This document shows, in pieces, positions 1 to 7,145 of a DNA stretch of 64,000 nucleotides. The notes beneath the pieces are model-generated. The model had not been told where the DNA came from. It was given only the letters and a program-made list of their open reading frames with translations, and did no database searches. Source of the stretch: Oscillospiraceae bacterium (lineage in GTDB: Bacteria > Bacillota > Clostridia > Oscillospirales > Acutalibacteraceae); the NCBI GenBank assembly GCA_902792905.1, contig CADBBH010000006.1, positions 87,633 to 151,632 on the forward strand. The letters are read 5' to 3'. Position numbers and translations under genes: made by a program. Position 1 is the stretch's first letter, and every line of letters starts with the position of its first letter.

Positions 1-1544
1 ATCCACATATTCTGCCATTTCCAGCCGGCGATTTCCTCGATGCGCTTTTTCTCTTCGTCGGTGATTTCGCATTTGCCGGTCTCGTGCTTTTCTCTGATAA
101 TTCTCTTTATTTCCTCGTGATCGTGCTTTGTCATTTTATATCTGTAAATAGAGATTATGCAGAAGAGCGCCAGAATTGCGGGGATAATCGAATAATTCAG
201 GCGGAGGCCGAATGTTGTTCTCTTTGACTGAAGCTTGGGTTCTTTTATGTTCGGGTCGTAGCCGAACCACTCGAGCGACTGACCGACCGCAAAGCCCATA
301 AGACTGCTGACCGTCTTGCTGAAGAGGGTCTTGAAGGTCGCGATTACGCCCTCGCGGCGTCTGCCGGTTATCAGCTCGTCTACATCGGTAATGTCGGGCT
401 GTATATTCTCGGCGACGAATCCGGGGCCGGAGAAGCCGATATTATAGCAGATTGCCGAAAGAACGATCACAACATATTTTATAATCCTCGGAGTATCATA
501 GGTAAGGAAAGCGTTGACCGCAATGCCGACAACCATAAGCGGACCGAGAACCTTGCCGCAGGCGGTCTTACCTTTGTATCTCGTAATTAGATAGTTTATC
601 GGCGAGCCCGAGAATTCCGCGATTCCCGCGATTATATTCATCGAAATAAATATATTGTAAGTATCTGTAACGCTGACCATGAAATACTGATCCGCGTAGC
701 TGCAGAAGTATCTGCTCATTGAGAAGAAGAGCGCGATGATGAAATACTGCCTGAACGCTCTGTTTGAAAATACAAGTCTGTATTCATTGAGCAGATGTTT
801 TATATCGAGCGGAGGATTGACCTGATTTACGGACGAGGGTTCTTTAGTCTTGAAGAAACAGTAAATCGGTGACCAGACAAACCAGAACATCAGCACCAGG
901 CCGACCATCATATAGTTGTGACGGTCATTCGGTGAAGGCGTCGGCAGGCCTATCAATGCTGTTTTTACGCTGAATCCGCTCAGAGCGAGCGCGGTGAAAA
1001 CATATGAGGTTACCTGACCCACCGAGTTCATCGCGTATTCGACTATTTTATACTGAGTCCTCTCAAAGTAGCCGGGAGCGACGGTCGGAAGCATCGCTTC
1101 GTGCGGGATTGAAAGCATCGTCATGCAGGTGCAGTAGAATATTGCCGAGAAGAGATACCAGAGCCAGGTTACAGTCGGATTGCCCTTGGAGGAGATTCCA
1201 AAGGAAGTCCATTTCGTAAGGTATGCAATTGCGAACGGAACAGCAGAAATAATCAGATACGGTCTGTGCCTTCCGAGTTTTGATTTGGTTCTGTCGGTCA
1301 GCACACCCATCACCGGGTCGCTGACAGCGTCCCATAAACCGGCTATAAGTGTGATTTTACCGGCCATACCGGTCTTCATTCCCTCAACATAGGCGAGGAA
1401 CTGCTGATGAAATTGGCCGAGCGGATAACCTGCGCCGCCGATTGTGATATTCGCACTGGTGTAGTGAGCTTTCGGAGCAAGCCATTCGCCGAATTTGCCC
1501 TCGATTCCCACGATATCTTTTACTCTTTCACCCAATCTTCCCAC
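1..1544 (-). CDS. GPH-family (MelB-like) sugar:cation symporter, 3' end cut by window edge
   Basis: I translated this frame directly; it is open to the left window edge, about 514 residues visible. It is a polytopic membrane protein with the family signature DAVSDPVMG followed by TDRTKSKLGRHRPYL in the first cytoplasmic loop, typical of glycoside-pentoside-hexuronide cation symporters, so it probably imports a sugar or short glycan with Na+ or H+. The C-terminal visible part is a charged, lysine/glutamate-rich cytoplasmic tail. I chose GTG at 1544 because GGGGTGA lies just upstream with good spacing; the in-frame ATG at 1559 has no ribosome site. It lies 60 bp downstream of the GH20 gene on the same strand, so the two probably form an operon in which the hexosaminidase releases the imported sugar. 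The substrate is inferred, not shown. Confidence 0.85.
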   Translation of the reverse strand, partial: MGRLGERVKDIVGIEGKFGEWLAPKAHYTSANITIGGAGYPLGQFHQQFLAYVEGMKTGMAGKITLIAGLWDAVSDPVMGVLTDRTKSKLGRHRPYLIISAVPFAIAYLTKWTSFGISSKGNPTVTWLWYLFSAIFYCTCMTMLSIPHEAMLPTVAPGYFERTQYKIVEYAMNSVGQVTSYVFTALALSGFSVKTALIGLPTPSPNDRHNYMMVGLVLMFWFVWSPIYCFFKTKEPSSVNQVNPPLDIKHLLNEYRLVFSNRAFRQYFIIALFFSMSRYFCSYADQYFMVSVTDTYNIFISMNIIAGIAEFSGSPINYLITRYKGKTACGKVLGPLMVVGIAVNAFLTYDTPRIIKYVVIVLSAICYNIGFSGPGFVAENIQPDITDVDELITGRRREGVIATFKTLFSKTVSSLMGFAVGQSLEWFGYDPNIKEPKLQSKRTTFGLRLNYSIIPAILALFCIISIYRYKMTKHDHEEIKRIIREKHETGKCEITDEEKKRIEEIAGWKWQNMW

Positions 1545-1604
1545 AAATTCACCCCGCATATCAATATAATTTATAATAACAAATAAACGGTCTTATTTCA
1601 AGAA

Positions 1605-3059
1605 TTATTTCTCGCTTCTGCCGTTGTTTACGGAATTTACAATTGTGCCGATATCGATTCCGCCGCTGAAGAATTTTCTGATTTCGTGAAGCCTGAGAAG
1701 GGGACTGACGGACCATTTTTCAACGGGAATTACGGTGACACCCGATTTTTCAACAGTTGAGCGAAGTTTTTCGTGCCGCGTTACGAAGCTTTTATATCCG
1801 GGCACGTCGCTTCCGCACCATCCTCTTTCCGCTACGGCGGCCATTCTCGGAAAATACATTTCGCATAGATGTCCGAAATTGTTTATGAATTCCGTCCACA
1901 TCTCCGCCTCCACACCGTAAACCGCTTTTTTATCACCGCAGGCGGAGTAAGGATTGAAATTATATGTTTTTCTCACAGGAGTCATCGCGTAAGGATAATC
2001 GCAATAATAGTGATAGAAATCGCTTTGAATTATTCTGCCGCCTTTTCTTCCGAATTCATCAGTGAGTTCTTTATTCCCCATCCAGAACTGAACCATAACT
2101 TCATCGCTCGACAGCATGTTGCCCTTGAGACTTTCATTCCAGGTGATTGCGGTTTTTCCCTTGGCTTTGATATAACCGGCAACCTTTTTTATGAACTGTC
2201 CCTGGAACTTATCGTAATTAACCAGCCCGAGACGCTGCATTTCCGCCTTGCATTTCGGACATTTTTTCCACTGCGTACGAGGAGTTTCATCGCCGCCGAT
2301 ATGTATGAATCTGCCCGGAAACAGCTCGCAGATTTCATCAATTACGGCAAAAATCAGATTGTATATTTCAGGATTTCCGAGGCAGAGAACCGTATCGAAG
2401 ATTCCTTCTTTGGTCTGCAAATCAACTTTTTCGCCGGTGCACCCGAGACCGGGGTATGAGGCAAGAATAGCAGTAGTGTGGCCGGGCATCTCGATTTCCG
2501 GTATAACCTCGATATGTCTTTCGGCGCAGTATGAGACTATTTCCCTGATTTCATCTTTTGTGTAGAAACCGCCGTATTCGCCGTGCTCATCGAGGCTCCT
2601 GAATGTTGAATCCTTCCTGATGCTTCCCGTTTCGGTCAGCTGCGGAAACGAATCAATCTGAATCCTCCAGCCCTGATCGTCGGTCAGATGCCAGTGAAAT
2701 TCATTGAGCTTGAACAAAGCGGCTGTGTCAATTATCTTCTTGATATCTTCAATCGCAAAAATGTGGCGCACACAGTCGAGCGAAAACCCTCTGTACGCGA
2801 ATTCGGGATAATCTTCAATATCGAGATTGTCACAGACACATCCGCAGGTATCGGATATCTGCAGCAGCGTTTTCTCTGCATAATATCTGCCCGATTCATC
2901 GGAAAAGATAATATGTATTTTCCCGTCGGAGATCGTAATCCTGTATCCTTCGGCCGGGATACTCTTATCCATTGAAACAGAGACGTCTGCACACGCTATG
3001 TTTGTGTGCCCGCCGGTATATATGATTTTACGCGGAGCGGGAATAATCGCAGGTTTCAT
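1605..3059 (-). CDS. GH20 beta-N-acetylhexosaminidase, intracellular
   Basis: A 484-residue protein of GH20 type. Residues about 1-95 form the small N-terminal alpha/beta domain; the catalytic barrel follows with FHWHLTDDQGWRI and the catalytic Asp-Glu pair in HIGGDETPRTQWKKC. In this family the Glu is the acid/base and the acetamido group of the substrate is the nucleophile, so the enzyme removes terminal GlcNAc or GalNAc from glycans. No signal peptide is seen, so it likely acts in the cytoplasm on imported oligosaccharides. Start ATG 3059 is preceded by AAGGTGATT. A consensus promoter lies just upstream, and the GPH symporter gene follows. Exact linkage specificity cannot be read from the sequence. 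Confidence 0.93.
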   Translation of the reverse strand: MKPAIIPAPRKIIYTGGHTNIACADVSVSMDKSIPAEGYRITISDGKIHIIFSDESGRYYAEKTLLQISDTCGCVCDNLDIEDYPEFAYRGFSLDCVRHIFAIEDIKKIIDTAALFKLNEFHWHLTDDQGWRIQIDSFPQLTETGSIRKDSTFRSLDEHGEYGGFYTKDEIREIVSYCAERHIEVIPEIEMPGHTTAILASYPGLGCTGEKVDLQTKEGIFDTVLCLGNPEIYNLIFAVIDEICELFPGRFIHIGGDETPRTQWKKCPKCKAEMQRLGLVNYDKFQGQFIKKVAGYIKAKGKTAITWNESLKGNMLSSDEVMVQFWMGNKELTDEFGRKGGRIIQSDFYHYYCDYPYAMTPVRKTYNFNPYSACGDKKAVYGVEAEMWTEFINNFGHLCEMYFPRMAAVAERGWCGSDVPGYKSFVTRHEKLRSTVEKSGVTVIPVEKWSVSPLLRLHEIRKFFSGGIDIGTIVNSVNNGRSEK

Positions 3060-3086
3060 AGAATCACCTTTAATTTATAATACAAT

Positions 3087-3115
3087 ATTATAGCATTGAA
3101 TTTATATCATTTCAA
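3087..3115 (-). promoter_or_regulatory. sigma-A-type promoter of the GH20-transporter operon
   Basis: Read on the minus strand: TTGAAA, 17-nt spacer, TGC then TATAAT (extended -10), about 30 bp upstream of the GH20 start codon. Confidence 0.65.
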
Positions 3116-3184
3116 TACTGCTTTATCAGGAGGTTTGCATAGCGGTATGAGGTGTGTGACCGATGTGTATTCTTGTGCGTGTGA

Positions 3185-3213
3185 TTGACAAAAAGCATTT
3201 TCTGTGCTAATAT
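3185..3213 (+). promoter_or_regulatory. Consensus sigma-A promoter for the orphan small RNA
   Basis: TTGACA at 3185-3190, exactly 17 nt, TAATAT at 3208-3213 with a TGC extension before the -10. Predicted start is about position 3220. No protein gene follows on this strand; the only product it can drive is the short structured RNA ending at the terminator at 3321. Confidence 0.75.
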
Positions 3214-3219
3214 TAACTC

Positions 3220-3321
3220 AGTAGGCGCGTCCGACCTCCCGATATTTCTATATCAAATTTTGCCGACGGACCTACTGAGGAGCATCCTGCCGCTGCCCAA
3301 GGCCGGATGCTCCGGGTTTTT
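3220..3321 (+). ncRNA. Putative structured small RNA, about 102 nt, family not recognised
   Basis: The stretch between a near-perfect promoter and an intrinsic terminator folds into a long irregular hairpin. CTCAGTAG (3217-3224) pairs with CTACTGAG (3272-3279), GTCCG (3229-3233) with CGGAC (3267-3271), and an apical GATAT-TTCT-ATATC hairpin sits at 3241-3254. The terminator stem GGAGCATCC/GGATGCTCC abuts it. It is encoded opposite to both neighbouring genes and has no credible reading frame or ribosome site. I compared it mentally with SRP RNA (no GGAA-loop core), 6S RNA, tmRNA and common riboswitch cores and found no match. It could be a trans-acting sRNA; a cis role is unlikely because no + strand gene lies downstream. 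Confidence 0.6.
3279..3321 (+). terminator. Intrinsic terminator of the orphan RNA
   Basis: Stem GGAGCATCC (3279-3287) with GGATGCTCC (3305-3313), then GGG and five T at 3317-3321. Confidence 0.8.
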
Positions 3322-3354
3322 ATATGAGAAAATCCGCCGGTCAGGCGGATTAAT

Positions 3355-4026
3355 TTATTGCTCTTTTTCAATTGAGGTTACCGTGACCGTATTGCCGGAA
3401 ACGATGAATCTGACATTGAATCCTGCATAGGAGAGACCGTATTCGCGCCCGGGGTCGTCGATGTATCGCGGTGTTGGATTTTCGGCGAGAATTGCCGTGA
3501 GCGTAGGAAGCTTTTCTGCCGGAACTATTTTTTGAAAGTCATCGGGAATAATTACGCCGAGTTTATCACTGTCTTCGCCGAAAATAGTGTTTAACGCATC
3601 GGGTCGGATATCGGCATAAGGGATATACGGCTTAATATCATAAATCGGAGTGCCGTTCATCAGATCTGCGCCGCTGACATTCAGTGCCGTTCCGCATTTT
3701 TCGGTCTGAACCGTACCGATGAGTCTCACAGCGCTCAGGCCTATCGGATTAGGCCTGTGCGGAGAACGGGTGGCGAACACGCCGAGACGTCTGTTTCCGC
3801 CGAGTCTCGGAGGGCGGACGGTCGGCGACCACTCCTTATCCCTGAATTCGCTGAATTCCCAGATAAGCCATAGATAATTCGAATTCTCAATTCCGCGCAG
3901 GGCTTCGGGAACCCGGTATTCGGGTTCAAAAACTATCAGGCTGTTTTCACCATCTACCAGACCTGCCTGGCGCGGTATACCGAATTTTGATTCATAATCA
4001 TTATATATTTTAGCGATAATCTTCAT
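3355..4026 (-). CDS. trmO: tRNA (N6-threonylcarbamoyladenosine(37)-N6)-methyltransferase TrmO
   Basis: A 223-residue protein of the TsaA/YaeB/TrmO family, which N6-methylates t6A37 in threonine tRNAs using S-adenosylmethionine. The family signature is clear: VFATRSPHRPNPIGLSAVRL (about residues 83-102) with GADLMNGTPIYDIKPYIPYA following (about 120-139). It consists of the beta-barrel SAM domain plus the usual C-terminal alpha/beta extension (PRYIDDPGREYGLSYAGF). It lies just downstream of tRNA-Thr(GGT) on the same strand; its known substrate class is tRNA-Thr, which makes the adjacency notable, although a strong bidirectional terminator separates them. Length is normal for the family. Confidence 0.92.
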   Translation of the reverse strand: MKIIAKIYNDYESKFGIPRQAGLVDGENSLIVFEPEYRVPEALRGIENSNYLWLIWEFSEFRDKEWSPTVRPPRLGGNRRLGVFATRSPHRPNPIGLSAVRLIGTVQTEKCGTALNVSGADLMNGTPIYDIKPYIPYADIRPDALNTIFGEDSDKLGVIIPDDFQKIVPAEKLPTLTAILAENPTPRYIDDPGREYGLSYAGFNVRFIVSGNTVTVTSIEKEQ

Positions 4027-4059
4027 GGTAAGTCACCGTTTTAGAAGTTTCTGATATTG

Positions 4060-4090
4060 AAAAAAGCACTTGCTGAGCAAGTGCTTTTTT
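4060..4090 (-). terminator. Bidirectional intrinsic terminator between tRNA-Thr and trmO
   Basis: Symmetric stem AGCACTTGC-TGA-GCAAGTGCT flanked by runs of A on one side and T on the other, so it can end transcription on either strand. It sits directly behind the tRNA-Thr 3' end. Confidence 0.85.
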
Positions 4091-4091
4091 C

Positions 4092-4167
<76 letters not shown>

Positions 4168-4239
4168 GTGTCGCGTTCACACGGAACGCGTATTATATTA
4201 TCATATAATTTTAAGTTTTGCAAGTGTTTTTTTCAAAAA

Positions 4240-5526
4240 TTAAATAATTCCTTCTTCGACGGCTTTTTCGCAGAGCTCCGCAAACAGCGAACAGCTCCAG
4301 CTGAACCAGGGACGTGTATATTTTTTCGGATTATCCGCCTTGAATCCCTCATGCATAAGATATGTGCCTGCGTCTGTTGTTTCAAGCATTTTCAGCAGTT
4401 CTCTGATTTCTTCCGGGTCATTGCTCGTCAGTCCCTGCATGGAGAGTGCAATATGCCAGATATATCCTTCGGGCGTGTGTGGGCTGCCGACGCCCCTTGC
4501 ATATTTCCCCTCATAATAATACGGATTGTTTTTGCTTAAAATGAATTCGCGGGTATTCTTATAGATTTCATCGTCTGCCCTGCAGTATCCGAGATAAGGT
4601 GCCGAGAGCAGAGATGGAACATTCGCGTCATCATAGCAGAAATAATTGCCGTTGCCGTCAACTTCATTTGCGAATATCCGCTTGCCGTTATCTGCCATAA
4701 CAACTGCATATCTGTTTATGCCGTCATGGATTTCACTTCTCAGCTTTCTTATTTTTTCGCTCAGCTCCGGCTCGCTTTCGATAATGCCGAGCATCTCATC
4801 AAGATGACCCAGTTCAACATACGCGAACATATTTGAGGCAACGAGATAACCGTATCTGCAGGAGTCGTCGCTCGGCCTGAATCCGGACCATGTCATGCCG
4901 GTATATGAAACTTCCCGCCCCAGACCGTTATTGGTAAGCGTGTCTTTTTCTTTTTTTGTGTTTCTGGTAAATCTGTATGGAGATCTCTCGATATGATTCT
5001 GCTCGGTTATCCATAAATCAACAGTGATTCTCGCCGTTTCAATGAAATCCTCATCGAGTATGCTTTTGTCCTTTGTGGCTTTATAATATAAGTATGCGAG
5101 GCGTATGGGATAGCAGAGTGAGTCTATCTCATATTTTCTCTCCCAGACTATCGGAAGATTGAGAGGATAATCCTCAAATTCCCTGTGAGAATCCGGAGCT
5201 TTTTTGAATGCGTTTGCATAAGGGTCTATTTTAATATATTCCCGCTGCTTTCTGATTACCCCTCTGATAATAGCCGCTGTCTCCTCATCCTCTGCCGCTG
5301 CCGGAATATAATTTGATACCTCGGCAGTCGAATCACGAAGCCACATCGCGGGAATATCGCCGGTCAGCACGAATACGGAGCCGTCGTCGAGAAACTCGGC
5401 CGCCGTTTCAAGAGTATTCAGGCAGCATTTCTTATACATAATTGACAGTTTCTCGCTGTACCGGGCAATTTCAGAAGCATATTTTTCGGTTCTTTTAAGC
5501 AGTTTTGACGGAACATTGATTGGCAT
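4240..5526 (-). CDS. GH125 exo-alpha-1,6-mannosidase (DUF1237)
   Basis: A 428-residue protein with the GH125 hallmark TGDIPAMWLRDSTAEV near residue 56, and the conserved blocks TGMTWSGFRPSDD, FCYDDANVPSLLSAPYLGY and SPHTPEGYIWHIALSMQG. GH125 enzymes are metal-independent inverting exo-mannosidases that remove alpha-1,6-mannose from N-glycan or similar cores. No signal peptide, so probably cytoplasmic. I start at ATG 5526, preceded by AAGGA, not at the upstream ATG 5628, because the extra 34 codons overlap the promoter and do not resemble the family. With GH20 and the GPH symporter it suggests intracellular breakdown of imported host N-glycan fragments. Confidence 0.93.
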   Translation of the reverse strand: MPINVPSKLLKRTEKYASEIARYSEKLSIMYKKCCLNTLETAAEFLDDGSVFVLTGDIPAMWLRDSTAEVSNYIPAAAEDEETAAIIRGVIRKQREYIKIDPYANAFKKAPDSHREFEDYPLNLPIVWERKYEIDSLCYPIRLAYLYYKATKDKSILDEDFIETARITVDLWITEQNHIERSPYRFTRNTKKEKDTLTNNGLGREVSYTGMTWSGFRPSDDSCRYGYLVASNMFAYVELGHLDEMLGIIESEPELSEKIRKLRSEIHDGINRYAVVMADNGKRIFANEVDGNGNYFCYDDANVPSLLSAPYLGYCRADDEIYKNTREFILSKNNPYYYEGKYARGVGSPHTPEGYIWHIALSMQGLTSNDPEEIRELLKMLETTDAGTYLMHEGFKADNPKKYTRPWFSWSCSLFAELCEKAVEEGII

Positions 5527-5548
5527 ATAATCACATCCTTCGCCGGCG

Positions 5549-5577
5549 ATTATACCATATATTGTGTTTTTTATCAA
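5549..5577 (-). promoter_or_regulatory. Promoter of the GH125 gene
   Basis: Minus strand: TTGATA, 17-nt spacer, TATAAT, ending 23 bp before the GH125 ATG. Divergent from and close to the DUF1846 promoter. Confidence 0.65.
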
Positions 5578-5594
5578 TATTTTTGATTTTTCTC

Positions 5595-5623
5595 TTGAAA
5601 TGAAAATCTTAATGTTATATAAT
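5595..5623 (+). promoter_or_regulatory. Promoter of the DUF1846 operon
   Basis: TTGAAA at 5595-5600, 17-nt spacer, TATAAT at 5618-5623; the start codon follows at 5658 after GGGAGAGGG. Confidence 0.7.
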
Positions 5624-5657
5624 TTCAAAGTAGTTTTTCACAGGGAGAGGGTACTGA

Positions 5658-7145
5658 ATGAATAAAATCGGTTTTGACAACGCTGCTTATATCACGAAGC
5701 AGTCTGAGATGATTTCCAAGAGAATCGGCGAATTCGGCGGCAAGCTTTATCTCGAGCTCGGCGGCAAGCTGTTTGACGATATGCACGCCTCACGCGTACT
5801 TCCTGGCTTCGCTCCCGACAGTAAGCTCCAGATGCTCAAAAAGCTCGGCGATGCGGTTGAAATTGTAATCGTTATCAATGCCGGTGATATTGAGAGCAAT
5901 AAAATCCGCCGTGATCTCGGCATCACATACGATACCGATGTACTCCGCCTGATTGACGCTTACAGGGCTACCGGCCTCTATGTCGGCAGTGTTGTTCTGA
6001 CTCAGTATAACGGTCAGCAGTCGGCTATTGCTTTCAGAAAAAAGCTCGAATCCCTGGGTGTAAAAGTATTCATTCACTATCCCATTGACGGTTATCCCTA
6101 TAATCTTCCCCTCATAGTCAGCGATGACGGTTTCGGCAAAAACGAATATATCGAAACAGAGAGACCGCTTATCGCAGTTACGGCTCCGGGTCCCGGGAGC
6201 GGCAAACTTGCCACCTGTCTTTCCCAGCTTTACCATGAGAACAAAAGGGGAGTCAAGGCCGGCTACGCGAAATTTGAGACCTTCCCGATATGGAATCTGC
6301 CTCTCAAGCATCCCGTGAATCTAGCTTATGAAGCTGCTACCGCCGACCTCAACGATGTCAATATGATTGACCCTTATCATCTTGAGGCATACGGCATCAC
6401 CACGGTCAATTATAACCGCGATGTTGAGGCGTTCCCCGTTCTCAACGCGATTTTTGAAAAAATCAACGGCGTTTCCCCTTATAAATCCCCAACCGATATG
6501 GGCGTCAATATGGCGGGCTACTGCATCAGCGATGATGAGGTCTGCAAAGAGGCGTCGAAGGCGGAAATCATCCGCAGATATTTTGCTGCTCTCTGCGATA
6601 AGAAGCAGGGCAGAGGTGAGCAGAGCGCGGTTGATAAAATCGATTCTCTCATGCATCAGGCAGGACTGAGCGTTGACGACAGAACCGTCGTAGCCGCCGC
6701 GCTGAGGAGAAGCGAAGAGACAGACAATCAGCCGGCAGTTGCGATTGAGCTTCACGACGGCAGAATCGTTACCGGCAAAACCTCCAACCTTCTCGGAGCT
6801 TCTTCAGCCGCCGTTCTCAACGCGGTTAAGGCACTTGCCGAACTGCCCGACGATCTGCTGATGATTGCTCCCTCGATTATTGAGCCGATTCAGCGTCTCA
6901 AAGTCAATATTCTTAAAAACCACAATCCGCGTCTGCACCTTGATGAAACACTGATTGCTCTTTCTATGAGCGCAAATACAAACCCTGTCGCAAATAAAGC
7001 GCTCAGTCAGATAGACAGAGTCAAGGGCTGCGAAGCGCATTCGACCGTAATTCTCTCTCAGGTTGACCTCGATGTATTCCGTAAACTCGGAATCAATATC
7101 ACCTGTGAGCCCGTTTATCAGACCAAGAAACTCTATCATAAATGA
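5658..7145 (+). CDS. DUF1846 family protein (UPF0371), function unknown
   Basis: A 495-residue protein matching the full length of the DUF1846 family, which is widespread in Firmicutes and Actinobacteria. Recognisable blocks are GFDNAAYITKQSEMI and YLELGGKLFDDMHASRVLPG at the N-terminus, a P-loop-like TAPGPGSGKLATCLSQLYHE at about 173-192, and the conserved NYNRDVEAFPVL. The family has a nucleotide-binding fold and no assigned reaction that I can state with confidence. Strong SD (AGGGAGAGGG) before ATG. It overlaps the next gene by 4 bp (ATGA), implying coupled translation. Confidence 0.9.
   Translation: MNKIGFDNAAYITKQSEMISKRIGEFGGKLYLELGGKLFDDMHASRVLPGFAPDSKLQMLKKLGDAVEIVIVINAGDIESNKIRRDLGITYDTDVLRLIDAYRATGLYVGSVVLTQYNGQQSAIAFRKKLESLGVKVFIHYPIDGYPYNLPLIVSDDGFGKNEYIETERPLIAVTAPGPGSGKLATCLSQLYHENKRGVKAGYAKFETFPIWNLPLKHPVNLAYEAATADLNDVNMIDPYHLEAYGITTVNYNRDVEAFPVLNAIFEKINGVSPYKSPTDMGVNMAGYCISDDEVCKEASKAEIIRRYFAALCDKKQGRGEQSAVDKIDSLMHQAGLSVDDRTVVAAALRRSEETDNQPAVAIELHDGRIVTGKTSNLLGASSAAVLNAVKALAELPDDLLMIAPSIIEPIQRLKVNILKNHNPRLHLDETLIALSMSANTNPVANKALSQIDRVKGCEAHSTVILSQVDLDVFRKLGINITCEPVYQTKKLYHK

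Noticed and set aside
3220-3321. Orphan RNA as SRP RNA, 6S RNA or tmRNA
   Set aside because: It lacks the SRP GGAA-loop core, the open central bubble of 6S RNA, and the tRNA-like ends of tmRNA.
3185-3430. An 81-codon + strand frame over the orphan RNA
   Set aside because: It begins at the -35 hexamer, so its start would not be transcribed, and it runs through the terminator and into trmO.
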